DNA of 64,000 nt, from the NCBI GenBank assembly GCA_965207705.1, contig OZ242292.1, forward strand, positions 1,240,001 to 1,304,000, in the 5' to 3' direction. How positions within the stretch are numbered: position 1 is the stretch's first letter; each line of letters opens with the position of its first letter. This DNA comes from JAAOII01 sp965207705 (GTDB taxonomy: Bacteria > Pseudomonadota > Gammaproteobacteria > CBDBNL01 > JAAOII01). Below the pieces are notes generated by a model that searched no databases, was not told the origin of the DNA, and was given only the letters and a program-made list of their open reading frames with translations. Of this stretch, positions 33,801-43,400 are shown one piece after another. The translations under genes were made by a program, and so were the position numbers.

Positions 33801-36800
33801 GAGTGGGAGCTTTGCTCGGTGATGGAGCAGGAGCGTTAATTGTAAACTCTAACGCAGAAACACAACAAGTGCGCGGCATTAGTAATGTGGGCGGCTTAGT
33901 TGGCAATGGTAGAGGTACGAGGGTTATTTCCTCTTATGCAACTAATGATAATGTGCGGGGTTCAAATAATATAGGCGGTTTGCTTGGCAATGGTGAAGAA
34001 GCAAATATAGTTTTTTCGCATTCTTCTTCGCGAGAAATCAGCGGGACTTTCAATATTGGTGGATTAGCTGGCAATGGACGACAAGTGAATATTTTATTTT
34101 CTTATGTTGCGGGCGGGATAGATGCGCGTGGCATAGTTAGCGGCAATATATTGGGCAACGATAGAATAGGCGGAATGCTCGGCAATGGCACCTTTGCGAA
34201 TATCACTGCTTCTTATGTGACAGGCGGTAGTATTCTTGGCGCTGATTATATTGGTGGTTTAATTGGAGATGCAAATAACGCTATTATTAGGACTTCTTAT
34301 TCTGCAATGAATCAGATTGAAGGCGCAGGTTTAAAAGTGGGCGGATTGGTTGGCCACGTTGGCGCTGAAGAAGCAACTACTACTGTGGTTAATTCCTACT
34401 GGGATTATGAAACTACAGGGCTTACAATGCGGTTGGATGTTCCCGCTGAGGCGCAAGGAATTGCTAAGGAAAGTTCTGAACTACAAAATACTACGGATTT
34501 TAGCAGCGGTATTTATGAGTTATGGGCGAGCTATTGGTGCAATCCTAATGCAATTAATGATGTTGAGTATAGTTTAGATGGCGCGGCGTCTTATGCTACT
34601 GACGAAAATATTGTATGGGATCTTGGCTATGATACACAGTATCCCGCCCTTAAGTGTAGCCCGCAAGGACTTAGTGTTTTACAAGGCAGAGATAAAGATG
34701 GCGATGGAATTATTGACGCTATTGACACTGATGATGATGGCGATGGAATTTTAGATGTTGATGATTTATGTCCCGCAGGAGAGACGGCTTGGACATCCGA
34801 TTCTATATCTGATATTGATGTGGATGGTTGCCGCAATGATGAAGATATTGATGTTGACAATGACGGGATATTGAATACTGCGGACTTGTGTCCCGCTGGT
34901 GTAGTTAACTGGGTATCAAATAAAGATGTTGATTATGACGGAGATGGCTGTCGTTACGATGAAGATGATGACCGTGATAATGATGGAATATTGAATACAG
35001 CGGATAGTTGTCCGCTTGGCGATTTAGGTTGGATTAGCAGCCCCACTACCGACTTTGATGGAGATGGCTGCCGCAATTCTGAAGATGACGATGATGACAA
35101 CGATGGCTTCCCCGATAATATTGACGTGTTTGACTTTGACCCAAATGAATATCAAGATGCGGATGGAGATGGCACTGGAGACAATGCAGATGATGACGCC
35201 GACAATGATGGTGTTGCAGATGATATTGATATTGATGATGATGGCGATGGACTAATTGAAATTAGTACTATTGCAGGATTAAATAATATTCGCTATAGTT
35301 TGAGCGGCAATCGCTTAGTCCGCTATTTCGGTGATATTGGCATATCGTTAGGGTGCGGTGGCTTGAATGGAATTGTCCTGTGCAATGGCTACGAACTAAT
35401 GGTTGATTTATCCTTGGAGACGACTTATTTTACTTGGCAACCAATTGGCGAATGTGTCACAAATAACGAGTGCACTAGGTCTTTTTCTGGAATATTTGAT
35501 GGCAATGGAAGAATAATTCGTGACCTCACCATGATTAATTCCTATCCAGCGGGAGTAGGATTATTTGCCTCTTTTACAAACAGCGCAGTAGTGCGAAATC
35601 TTCGTATGAGAGATGTGACTATTACTACCTCAGCTGCAGATGGCGTGGGAGCTTTGGTTGGCTACGGAGGCGGCGCTGAGATTACAGATGTTTCGTTGAC
35701 TACCGCAAAAATTCTAGCGGCAAGCGCTTATGGAGTTGGCAGCTTAGTGGGCGATATGGAGGGAGGCAGCATAAGAAATACTTACGTAGTTCAAGTAGAA
35801 GTTCAAGCTGTGGAAGAAGTGGGCGGCTTGGTTGGCAGAGCTGTTGGGACTGAAATGACGTCTGCTTCTGTATTGGGGGCTTATGTCCGAGGAAGCAATA
35901 ATGTTGGCGGCTTGGTTGGCAATGGGCAATCAGCTAGGATAACTAGTTCCCGCACTAATTTTGCTAATGTCCGGTCATATAGTAATAATGTCGGCGGCTT
36001 GGTTGGCTGGGGGCGCTTTGCTGACATTACTTCTTCCATTGCGTTTGATGCTATTGTGCGTGGAGTAGAGAATGTTGGCGGCTTGGTAGGAGATGCTTCC
36101 AATGGCATAATTCGTAGATCTTACGTTGATAGAATTACTGCTACTGCCGATGGTGGAACTATCGGCGGCTTAGTTGGCAGAATGGATGAAGGCGCTATAA
36201 TGCAGTGTAATGTAGAAGGAGGAACTGTAGCAGGAAGCACTTCAGTGGGGGGGCTGCTTGGTTCTGGCACTAACGGCGTTAATGTTACTTCTTCCAGTGT
36301 TACATTAAGTAGTGTGAGCGGAACGAACAGCGTAGCTGGATTAGTTGCTCGTGGTGACAATATAATTATTGATTCATCGTCTACTAATGTAGGGCAGATT
36401 ACAGGCAATAGTTATGTGGCTGGTTTACTTGCTTGGGGAGCATCAGCTACGATAAGGGCATCTTATGCTAAGGGGGGCAATATATTTGGAGGCAGCTTTG
36501 TTGGCGGTTTGGTTGGCGATGGCTCAGGAGCTACTATTAAGGCATCTTATGCTGCAGCTGGTCCAACGACAGGGCTTTTCTTTATTGCCGGCCTCATCGC
36601 CTATCCTGGCGGCGACAGCTTTTTAGCTCCTATTAATAGAGATTCAGGATATTCTCGCACTCCAACAATTCTGGTTGCATCCTATTGGGATAGGACTGTT
36701 AGCGGACAAGGGTACCGTACTGGGATTGTTCAGGGACAAGAAGGTGAGGTATATCTTACTGCTGAGTTGCAAACACCAACAACTTTTAGCGGTATTTACT

Positions 36801-36940
36801 CTGAGTGGGATAATTATTGGTGCGACCCTGCTACTGGAGAGTTAACCGAGGATTCTACTTCTACTTTTGCTACTACTGATAATCTGGCATGGAACCTCGG
36901 AGATAGCAACGAATATCCATACCTAACCTGCGGTAGGTAA
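30854..36940 (+). CDS. Giant GLUG/TSP3-repeat surface lipoprotein (2028 aa)
   Basis: ATG at 30854 has AGGGG eight bases upstream. A long N-region of about 46 residues precedes a hydrophobic core ending in LSAC, with Cys61 predicted to be lipidated and Glu at +2. The order matches the 77-6064 protein: acidic loop DGDGIINAYD; IRNIYQLQAIAGLDH domain; GLUG repeats; S-S-S-Y-W-D segment; Ig/cadherin-like segment; a second IRNIYQLQAIAGLDH domain (from about nt 33307) with GLUG repeats. A much longer thrombospondin type 3-like acidic array follows (about nt 34680-35250, residues 1276-1466, units DLCPAG to DGCRxxED), then a final GLUG block. The protein ends YPYLTCGR. The Asn/Gly insertion of the paralogue is missing. 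The likely location is outer membrane or cell surface; the ligand is unknown. Confidence 0.8.
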   Translation: MGELSLRLSFEPSSQTYIKTYSYLKAAFVDNIYLSFIAQKLTTRNSLFVALICGMLALSACEGGGSSTSHINSAGSTNPIPTPMEELNAIDPQYFTTHISNSIEEDTDGDGIINAYDFYYDNRSVQVVGDGTSDDPFLIRNIYQLQAIAGLDHNGRRLNISAFTNNTWLYGMDAKQQLSSSYALSGDIDALPTANWQHNINSKDSAQADLSTSLNRTENGTNANITQPFADNDSTIIIGFLPIGNCGDNDICNDEDDESFMGNLIGGNYIIDNLHQNRTDSAYSGLFGSIGEGGRIDSLGLTSLVVYGKELVGALAAISSGEIHNSYIIGFVSGNEQVGGLVGKNTGEIIDSYAIGEVVGNEQVGGLSGVNNNIIDSSHAVSRISKQVSKQISNGGQAGEDVKKENFGGLVGLSSPSSIISASYASGLVNGTDHVGGLVGENQGMIFNSYASVTALGREEIGGLVGRDQGQIIASYALGDVVGQSYVGGLVGFSSGEIGYSYAHGAVTGNSRVGGLVGFYNSRYPLDVSYASGLVKGDNSVGGLVGFSVLGFSSSSYWDVQTSNQPRGVGEYPDGILDETQPLITSQITGCALNGIRLAGSPDFLNCNDLFPAYLWGQHLYEGISSANYAISWDFATADSYPRIVVRDGEQNIKIPPAVCVSGLYEEGECSILLDINDATAGTELGRVIVFSDSHEVYSYALQSLLSDLPQGLFAVHDDSASSGLITLQRNANEDDEGTYTLVILASQREDSRIKDEGEFLLTEQYPVEFQVTLMKFEEQIATPEDDDADGVQNEYDDFPDDPIRFVDGEGSMTNPYVIRNIYQLQAIAGLDHNGIALNDISSATKGRWLYGGSKREQLNKHYILGNTIWASVTRYWRDGGGFIPIGSCTANDVCADSFNGSLNGAGNIIIDPTINAFYSKNGVGIFGALAPGVLIRDVIIRDANIFGGFNDVGILAGYAREVTIINSSVAGTVIAANPQSDGVGALLGDGAGALIVNSNAETQQVRGISNVGGLVGNGRGTRVISSYATNDNVRGSNNIGGLLGNGEEANIVFSHSSSREISGTFNIGGLAGNGRQVNILFSYVAGGIDARGIVSGNILGNDRIGGMLGNGTFANITASYVTGGSILGADYIGGLIGDANNAIIRTSYSAMNQIEGAGLKVGGLVGHVGAEEATTTVVNSYWDYETTGLTMRLDVPAEAQGIAKESSELQNTTDFSSGIYELWASYWCNPNAINDVEYSLDGAASYATDENIVWDLGYDTQYPALKCSPQGLSVLQGRDKDGDGIIDAIDTDDDGDGILDVDDLCPAGETAWTSDSISDIDVDGCRNDEDIDVDNDGILNTADLCPAGVVNWVSNKDVDYDGDGCRYDEDDDRDNDGILNTADSCPLGDLGWISSPTTDFDGDGCRNSEDDDDDNDGFPDNIDVFDFDPNEYQDADGDGTGDNADDDADNDGVADDIDIDDDGDGLIEISTIAGLNNIRYSLSGNRLVRYFGDIGISLGCGGLNGIVLCNGYELMVDLSLETTYFTWQPIGECVTNNECTRSFSGIFDGNGRIIRDLTMINSYPAGVGLFASFTNSAVVRNLRMRDVTITTSAADGVGALVGYGGGAEITDVSLTTAKILAASAYGVGSLVGDMEGGSIRNTYVVQVEVQAVEEVGGLVGRAVGTEMTSASVLGAYVRGSNNVGGLVGNGQSARITSSRTNFANVRSYSNNVGGLVGWGRFADITSSIAFDAIVRGVENVGGLVGDASNGIIRRSYVDRITATADGGTIGGLVGRMDEGAIMQCNVEGGTVAGSTSVGGLLGSGTNGVNVTSSSVTLSSVSGTNSVAGLVARGDNIIIDSSSTNVGQITGNSYVAGLLAWGASATIRASYAKGGNIFGGSFVGGLVGDGSGATIKASYAAAGPTTGLFFIAGLIAYPGGDSFLAPINRDSGYSRTPTILVASYWDRTVSGQGYRTGIVQGQEGEVYLTAELQTPTTFSGIYSEWDNYWCDPATGELTEDSTSTFATTDNLAWNLGDSNEYPYLTCGR

Positions 36941-36947
36941 ATGGGCG

Positions 36948-36987
36948 GTGGTCTGTAGGGGCGGAGCTGCGCTCCGCCCGCAAAACC
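36948..36987 (+). repeat. Dispersed palindromic element, copy 3 (partial)
   Basis: GTGGTCTGTAGGGGCGGAGC, TGC and GCTCCGCCCGCAAAACC match the first half of the 6068-6149 element in the same orientation. The perfect stem is at 36959-36967 and 36971-36979. It begins seven bases after the stop of the 30854 gene. A weak match to the element's second half, ACAACATCGGCA, lies near 37102, on the far side of the tandem array. Confidence 0.7.
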
Positions 36988-37067
36988 TGCGCTCCGCCCG
37001 CAAAACCTGCGCTCCGCCCGCAAAACCTGCGCTCCGCCCGCAAAACCTGCGCTCCGCCCGCAAAACC
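36968..37067 (+). repeat. Five exact copies of a 20-bp unit
   Basis: TGCGCTCCGCCCGCAAAACC repeats five times without a mismatch from 36968 to 37067. The first unit contains the right arm of the palindrome, so the array grew out of the dispersed element. It lies 50-150 bases before trpE. The copies follow each other directly without spacers, so it is not a CRISPR array. Confidence 0.95.
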
Positions 37068-37118
37068 AGCGGCAGGTAATGTATAATAAAGCTTTACATT
37101 TACAACATCGGCACTATT

Positions 37119-38756
37119 TTGCATACCAAAGAAAACTTTCTACGCTTGGCGGCTCAGGGACAAAGACGAATCCCTGTTACACGCTCGTTGTTTGCTGACC
37201 TCGACACTCCAGTTAGCACTTATATAAAGGTAGGCAATAAACCCTATAGTTATTTATTGGAATCCGTGCAAGGTGGAGAGAAATGGGGAAGATACTCTTT
37301 TATTGGCTTGCCAGCAAAGCGGATAATCAAGGTTACTGGTTACCAAGTAAGTGAATTAGTGAGTGAATCTACGGACGTAACTTCTACTAGGGATTATAAT
37401 TATAGAGATTATAAAGAAACAACTAACACTAAGGTTGCTGACCCGCTTGATTATGTCTGGCAGCAATGTCAAGATAAAAGCATCCCTGCCTTTGCCGAGG
37501 GGATGGAACTATTGCCTCGTTTCTGTGGAGGGTTTGTTGGCTACTTCAGTTATGAATGCGCGGCTTATGCTGAAAAAAGGTTGCAGCATCTATTGGATAA
37601 ACCCGACCCATTAGATTGTCCGCAAATTGTGCTGATGCAAAGCGACGAGGTTATCGCCTTTGATAATCTGCTCGGTAAAATAATGCTAATTTGTTATGCT
37701 GAATTGCCGGGGCTATTATCGGATAAATTATCGGATGCTAGCCCCGCCAAGGGAGCCATGGAGTCGCCTCATTCATTAGATGCATCATATCAAAAAGCCC
37801 AACAACAACTTGATGCAATGGAGGAAGCATTAACTCGTCCTCTTGACACAACATCTGCAACGCATACTCTGCGAGCGCAGGTTGCTGCCAATGATGATAA
37901 TCTGCGCAATGCGCTATCGCAGGAATCTGCCGCCAAAGGTGACGGGTATCGCGCTAATGTGAGTCGCATCAAAGAATATATCCGCGCTGGCGATGCCATG
38001 CAAGTAGTTCCCTCGCAAAGAATGGAAATTGATTATCCGCACGATTCGTTTGATTTTTACCGCACTCTGCGCACGGTAAACCCTGCCCCTTATATGTTCC
38101 ATCTGGACTTGGATGATTTTTGTGTGGCGGGGGCTTCCCCCGAAATACTGGCTCGCTTAGAAGAAACTCCACAGGGTAGAATTGCCACTCTGCGCCCTAT
38201 AGCGGGCACTCGTCCCAGAGGTAAAACTCCAGCAGAAGATAAAGCATTGGAACAAGAGTTGCTTGCCGACCCAAAGGAAGTTGCTGAACATGTTATGTTG
38301 ATTGATTTAGGGCGTAACGATGTTGGCAGGATAGCCAAGATAGGAACAGTGAAAGTATCCGATGAGTTTAGTATTGAAAAATATTCTCATGTAATGCACA
38401 TTGTCTCCAATGTTACTGGCGAGTTGCAAGATGAACTAAACCTTATGGATGTCCTGCGCGCCGCATTGCCAGCCGGCACTCTTAGCGGCGCCCCTAAAAT
38501 TAGGGCAATGGAGATTATTGATGAGGTGGAGCCAGTCAAGCGCGGCATCTATGGCGGAGCATTGGGATACTTGGGCTGGCAGGGCAATATGGATTTGTGC
38601 ATTGGAATCCGCACCGCAGTAATTAAGAATAACAAACTCTTCGTGCAGGCGGGAGGTGGCATAGTGGCGGACTCTGACCCAGATAAAGAATGGCAGGAAA
38701 CCTTAAACAAGCGGGGCGCTATTTTGCGGGTGGCAGGAATGTTGGGGTTAAGTTAG
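37119..38756 (+). CDS. trpE: Anthranilate synthase component I
   Basis: A 545-residue enzyme that converts chorismate to anthranilate with ammonia supplied by TrpG, the first step of tryptophan synthesis. The start is TTG at 37119, since HTKENFLRLAAQGQRRIPVT aligns with the usual N-terminus; no good ribosome-binding site is seen. LLES (residues 46-49), part of the tryptophan feedback site, is present. The chorismate-binding core shows MQVVPSQRM, GASPEIL, RPIAGTRPRGKTP, LIDLGRNDVGRIAKIG, YSHVMHIVSNV and PAGTLSGAPKIRAMEIIDE. An extra stretch of about 30 residues lies near 82-112. No trpG, trpD or leader peptide is next to it, so the trp genes are split. A TATAAT at 37082-37087 may be the -10 box, without a clear -35. 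Confidence 0.93.
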   Translation: MHTKENFLRLAAQGQRRIPVTRSLFADLDTPVSTYIKVGNKPYSYLLESVQGGEKWGRYSFIGLPAKRIIKVTGYQVSELVSESTDVTSTRDYNYRDYKETTNTKVADPLDYVWQQCQDKSIPAFAEGMELLPRFCGGFVGYFSYECAAYAEKRLQHLLDKPDPLDCPQIVLMQSDEVIAFDNLLGKIMLICYAELPGLLSDKLSDASPAKGAMESPHSLDASYQKAQQQLDAMEEALTRPLDTTSATHTLRAQVAANDDNLRNALSQESAAKGDGYRANVSRIKEYIRAGDAMQVVPSQRMEIDYPHDSFDFYRTLRTVNPAPYMFHLDLDDFCVAGASPEILARLEETPQGRIATLRPIAGTRPRGKTPAEDKALEQELLADPKEVAEHVMLIDLGRNDVGRIAKIGTVKVSDEFSIEKYSHVMHIVSNVTGELQDELNLMDVLRAALPAGTLSGAPKIRAMEIIDEVEPVKRGIYGGALGYLGWQGNMDLCIGIRTAVIKNNKLFVQAGGGIVADSDPDKEWQETLNKRGAILRVAGMLGLS

Positions 38757-38761
38757 TTTCA

Positions 38762-40219
38762 ATGCCTAAAATTGCTACCCCGAAAGCCGCCGTTAGCCCC
38801 TCATCCATTCCCTCTTCATCAATGATTCTTCCCAAAATTGATAAAAGCGAATATCATAAAATACTTAAGCTAATCAAAGGTGATAAACAATGTGTACTGG
38901 TCTCTGGCAGCGCCGGCACTGGCAAGACCACCTTCATAGAATATTTATGTAGCGAGGAAGGGAAAAAGGACTTGCCAATCGCTAATTTAATGGGAGTGGT
39001 GGCTCCCACTGGCATCGCCGCCATGCAAGCGGGTGGCGCTACCATTCATTCCTTCTTTCAATTCCCGCCCGAAACTTATGATTACGAAAATAGCCGTTTT
39101 GCTGGCGGCGAAATTGTAGAAATACTTGACCATAAAAGAGACACGTTTCGCAAAATGGAACTGCTTATAATTGATGAAATTTCTATGGTGCGCGCCGACA
39201 TAATGGATGCAATTGATAAAGCCATGCGGGTGAATCGCGGTATATTTGATTTACCGTTTGGCGGAGTCAAGCTGTTATTGATTGGTGATATATTTCAATT
39301 ACAACCAGTAGTTACTGGTGATGACCGTGAATTCTTAGATGCGCGCTATCAGGATAGTGAGGGGATGTTCTTTTTTAACTCCTTGGCATTGCAGGGGTTG
39401 ATGTCGCGGGGACGAATGGGGTTTGTGGAACTTGCAATCCCGCGGCGCTTTATCAATTTGGATGATAAGAAAGATAATTTTTATGATATGCTAAATCGTA
39501 TTCGCATGGGCGATACTACAGACCTGAATAAAATTAATCGGTGGCTCAATCGCCGCCAGCATTACGAGAAGTTGTTAGAAAATAATGCAGTGATGCTAAC
39601 AGGCAGGCGCGATGTAGCTGCAAGAAGCAATAATACAAAATTGGCAGAGCTCAAAGGTGAATTGCATTCTTTTGAGGGGCTGGCAGAAGGTAAGTGCGAG
39701 AATTACAACGACAATAAATTACCAGCGCCGCGTAATTTAGAAGTAAAAAAAGGAGCGCAGGTTATTTTTGTGCGTAATGGTCCAGAAGGCGCTTGGCACA
39801 ATGGCAGTTTGGCGCATATTGTGGACTTTCACCGTGATGAAGAAGGAACAGAGTATCTTGACGTTAAATTATTAGAAGATGACAGCCAAGTAACAGTGGA
39901 GCGTGAAACCTGGCGAGTTATGGACTATAAGTATAACAAAAAGAATGATGAGATTGAATCTGAAGAGGTTGGGAGTTACCAACAGTACCCGTTGATGTTG
40001 GCATGGGCTATGACGATTCATCGCGCTCAGGGGAAAACCTTGTCACGCGCAGTTATAAACTTACATGGAGGCGCGTTTAGCGCTGGACAAGCTTATGTGG
40101 CGCTTAGTCGTTGCCGTGAGGCAAAAGATGTAGGATTGGTCTCACCACTGCAATCAAGTGACATAATTTGCCATCCACAAGTTACTAATTTTTATCACCA
40201 AATGCAAAGTTCTCTGTAG
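38762..40219 (+). CDS. PIF1/RecD-like superfamily 1 DNA helicase
   Basis: A 485-residue protein from the ATG at 38762, five bases after the trpE stop. An in-frame ATG at 38690 would overlap trpE by 67 bases and is less likely. Walker A is GSAGTGKT (residues 49-56), followed by GVVAPTGIAAMQAGGATIHS (motif Ia) and Walker B LLIIDEISMV (about 135-144). LLIGDIFQLQPV (motif III), IPRRF, and the C-terminal MTIHRAQGKTL and AYVALSRCR motifs follow. This set fits PIF1-type 5'-to-3' helicases, which in eukaryotes act on telomeres and G-quadruplex DNA. Bacterial members are scattered and less studied. The first 24 residues are rich in Ser and Pro. A link to the repeat-rich genes beside it is only speculation. 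Confidence 0.85.
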   Translation: MPKIATPKAAVSPSSIPSSSMILPKIDKSEYHKILKLIKGDKQCVLVSGSAGTGKTTFIEYLCSEEGKKDLPIANLMGVVAPTGIAAMQAGGATIHSFFQFPPETYDYENSRFAGGEIVEILDHKRDTFRKMELLIIDEISMVRADIMDAIDKAMRVNRGIFDLPFGGVKLLLIGDIFQLQPVVTGDDREFLDARYQDSEGMFFFNSLALQGLMSRGRMGFVELAIPRRFINLDDKKDNFYDMLNRIRMGDTTDLNKINRWLNRRQHYEKLLENNAVMLTGRRDVAARSNNTKLAELKGELHSFEGLAEGKCENYNDNKLPAPRNLEVKKGAQVIFVRNGPEGAWHNGSLAHIVDFHRDEEGTEYLDVKLLEDDSQVTVERETWRVMDYKYNKKNDEIESEEVGSYQQYPLMLAWAMTIHRAQGKTLSRAVINLHGGAFSAGQAYVALSRCREAKDVGLVSPLQSSDIICHPQVTNFYHQMQSSL

Positions 40220-40313
40220 CCCCTTAGAGATACTCCCTTTATCCTTGTTACTTTGTGTGCATATAATCATAAATATTTAGAAGATTGGCATAAATATTAA
40301 GAAAAATAACATA

Positions 40314-40467
40314 AATATGCAATATTAATGATATACTTCATATTACAGAGGGCGGGTGTTCACTCTAAAAAATGTGTATGTTGAATACTAGGCAGTAATA
40401 TATTTGCTATAGTAATTCAACTAATGTTTATTATATAATTTAATCATGAATACAAATAACAATCTTT
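40314..40467 (+). promoter_or_regulatory. Conserved upstream region, copy 1 of 3
   Basis: The region holds AATATGCAATATTAATGATA, then ATACTTCATATTACAGAGG, a TGnTATAGT extended -10-like box at 40405-40413, and TATAAT at 40434-40439. All recur in order before the 46473 gene, and the part from ATGATATACTTCATAT onward recurs before the 59680 gene. An ATG at 40446 is out of frame with the gene, whereas its counterpart in copy 2 is in frame. The first 90 bases of the gap (40220-40313) are AT-rich with nothing recognisable. Confidence 0.55.
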
Positions 40468-43400
40468 ATGAAAATTGCATATATGAAAAGTAGATTAAAG
40501 AGTAGATTTATTATTATTTTCTTATCTCTGATCGCGGTGGGGTGTGCTGGATCAGAAAATAATAATGGAAGCGGTCAGTCCCCTACTCCCCTTACCCCTA
40601 CTCCCCTTACCCCTACTCCCCTTACATGCGCCGATAATCCCGATGTATGTTCGCCGCCCCATCTTACGGCTTTATACGGCGGCGGTGTGTTCTACTTTAA
40701 CGAAGCTACGGAGATTAACCAAACTGTCAACATTAGCGAAGGAGAGAAACAAACTTTCTATGCTATTATCCATGATTCCGATATTTTATCTGGCGAATCT
40801 ATTAATGTTACCATCAATAGTACTATTAAATTAGATACTAATATTACAGATAGTTTATATGGCTATGTTTCTCCACCACTTAAGATGGATTCCGAGAGTA
40901 TTCCATCCGCGCTTGAAAACTACACAAATGCTGAAGGATATGAGATTTTTATCTTTACCTTAGGAGAAGACCTTTTATTAGATGATAGAGTGGTCGGAGA
41001 ACATAAGATTTTAGTTGTCTCTATTGATACCAAGGGATTGGAGGGTTCTTCTAAGATAGTAGTTGTGATTGAGAACGTCAATGATGCTCCCGTAATATCC
41101 GCCCTGACTAGTTTAGATGGGGTTGTCTCAATAGGTGGAGATGTTTTTGAAGTATTTGAGGGAGGCGATAATGGGGCTATTAAAGTAATTGTAAATGATG
41201 CGGATATACAACATGGAGACGTTGTTGGCTTGAATATTACTGACGCTAATCTGCCGACTGGAGTTATATCCATTGAAGCGAATAAATTATCCCAGCCCGA
41301 TGTTGTAAATAATCAAGTAGAGTTTACAATCCATATTGCCTCTGAGCTTATGCAGGATACTGATATAGGTGAATATCCATTAGACCTTTTGGCTTATGAT
41401 GAACTTGGCGAAGCAAAAGATAAAAGGACCATTACTCTGAAAGTGAAAAACACCGATGATACAGGTAAAATCAACGATCCGGCAATTAGCGGTGGGGTTA
41501 GTAAGCTGGGTAGCGTGGATGGTAGCCCGGATACCTTCACAATTGATGAGAGGCAAAACGGGCAGATTAAAGTTGTAATCTCTGATGAGGATTTAATCCA
41601 CTCTTCGCAGCTTGAATATACAATAACCGGCGACCCTATTAGGGAAGGATTATTAAACATAACCAGAGTTGAATCCTTGTCTTCTGCTGAGGAACATATA
41701 TTTCTCATTGATATCGGCAAGAGTGGCGGTCCGATTGATGATGCGGATATTGGAAATTACAACTTGAATCTGCGCATATTTGATGTTGGCGCAGATAGGA
41801 GAGTAGACGCCCTTTATCCTTTTGTGTTGGAGATAAACAATGTGCCTGAACCGACTGCTATTATTAATGTGCAGGCGGGACAGGGAGCTGTAGCAGGAAC
41901 AGGAGCCAATTATTTTGTGCTTAAAGAGGAAATTTTAGCATCCCTTGACATTATAGTTATGGATGAAGACCTTGTTAATCCGCTTGCTCAAGAGAACATA
42001 ACAATGGAAACTATACCTAGCGATTTACCGAATGACTTACTGCTTACTAAAAGTTTATATGTTACCCGTCCTAATACGGTTGGCGGAAATCAGGCAACGT
42101 TTACCCTGGAAATTGCTGCTCCACGCAACGAAGATGCGCGGGACGATAATTACACAATCCCCTTCATAATAAGCGGCGCAGGAGGCAGATCATTAGTGGG
42201 CGAGATTAGCATTAAAATTGAGAACGTAAATGATGCGCCTGTAATATCTGCCCTGACTCACTCAGGCGGAGTTAGCAGGGCAGCTCCCGCAGAGGAGAAT
42301 ACCTTTATAGTGTCCGAAGGCGGAGTTAATGGAGCTATTACAGTAACGGTTGAGGATCCTGATATACAGCATGGAGACATAGTCAGCTTAGAGATAAGCA
42401 ATGATGCGCTATTAGGTGACTCTGCATTTATTGATAAATATTTTTCAGTTGAAGAAAACATAACAGCGCCCAATCAAGTAGAGTTTACAATCCATATTGC
42501 CTCTGAGCTTATGCAGGATACTGATATAGGTGAGCATCATTTTCAATTGTCGGTTTACGATGATTTTGCCGGCTCTGCTACTCGCGACTTCATTGTTATA
42601 GTTGAAGACACCAATGACTTAACTACTATTTCTAATTTCGGTTGGACGGGTAATTTGACGAGCATTAGTCGGGCGCCGAACAACGGAGGAGACCTATTTA
42701 CAATTTATGAAGGACAAAGCGGACAAATTGAGTTCACATTTTCTGATGAGGATTTAGCCCTCACTCCGCTAGTTATATCTAACATAACAGGCGACTCTAT
42801 AGATTCGCAAATTATAAACGCTACTATTAGAACGAAACTATCATCGCCTGATGAAAGAATATTGACGATTAATATTGGAAACAACTCAAGCGGAACTCAG
42901 AAAATTGATGATGCGCATATTGGTACTTATGAGCTTAGTTTAAATATTTCCAGTTCTGCTGGAGAAGTCGCCATTAGCTATCCATTCGCTTTACAGATTA
43001 TTAATGTTGAGGAGCAACCGCGTATTATTAAAATATTGCCTAACTTTGGATTGAATAGCGGACCTATTGCCAATTCATTTATATTGACACAAAATATAGC
43101 GACATCTTTTATAATTGTGGTGGAGGATGAAGATTTTGCCAGTCCTCAAAACCAAGAAAATATTAGAATAGCTGCCTCTCATCCCACCGACTCTAATTAT
43201 CCATTTTTAACTCTGGTGTCTTATGAGAGTCCGCAGATTAATCTGCCAGACATAGCGGGAGGCAAGCGCGCCACCTTTATAGCCAAGATTGCCGCACCGT
43301 CAAATGATTTTGTGGGCGAGCATACTCTATCCATAACTGCTATTGATTCTTCAGTCAGGACTGCGCATTTAAATTTAAATCTCACCGTTCTAAATGTCAA

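Noticed and set aside
36968..37067. Short regular repeats that might be a CRISPR array
   Set aside because: The 20-bp units are directly joined with no spacers, and there is no cas gene.
38690..38761. Longer start of the helicase inside trpE
   Set aside because: It would overlap trpE by 67 bases, and its first 24 residues are a shifted reading of the conserved trpE end.
40446..40467. Upstream ATG as the start of the 40468 gene
   Set aside because: It is out of frame with the gene because of one extra T compared with the second paralogue.
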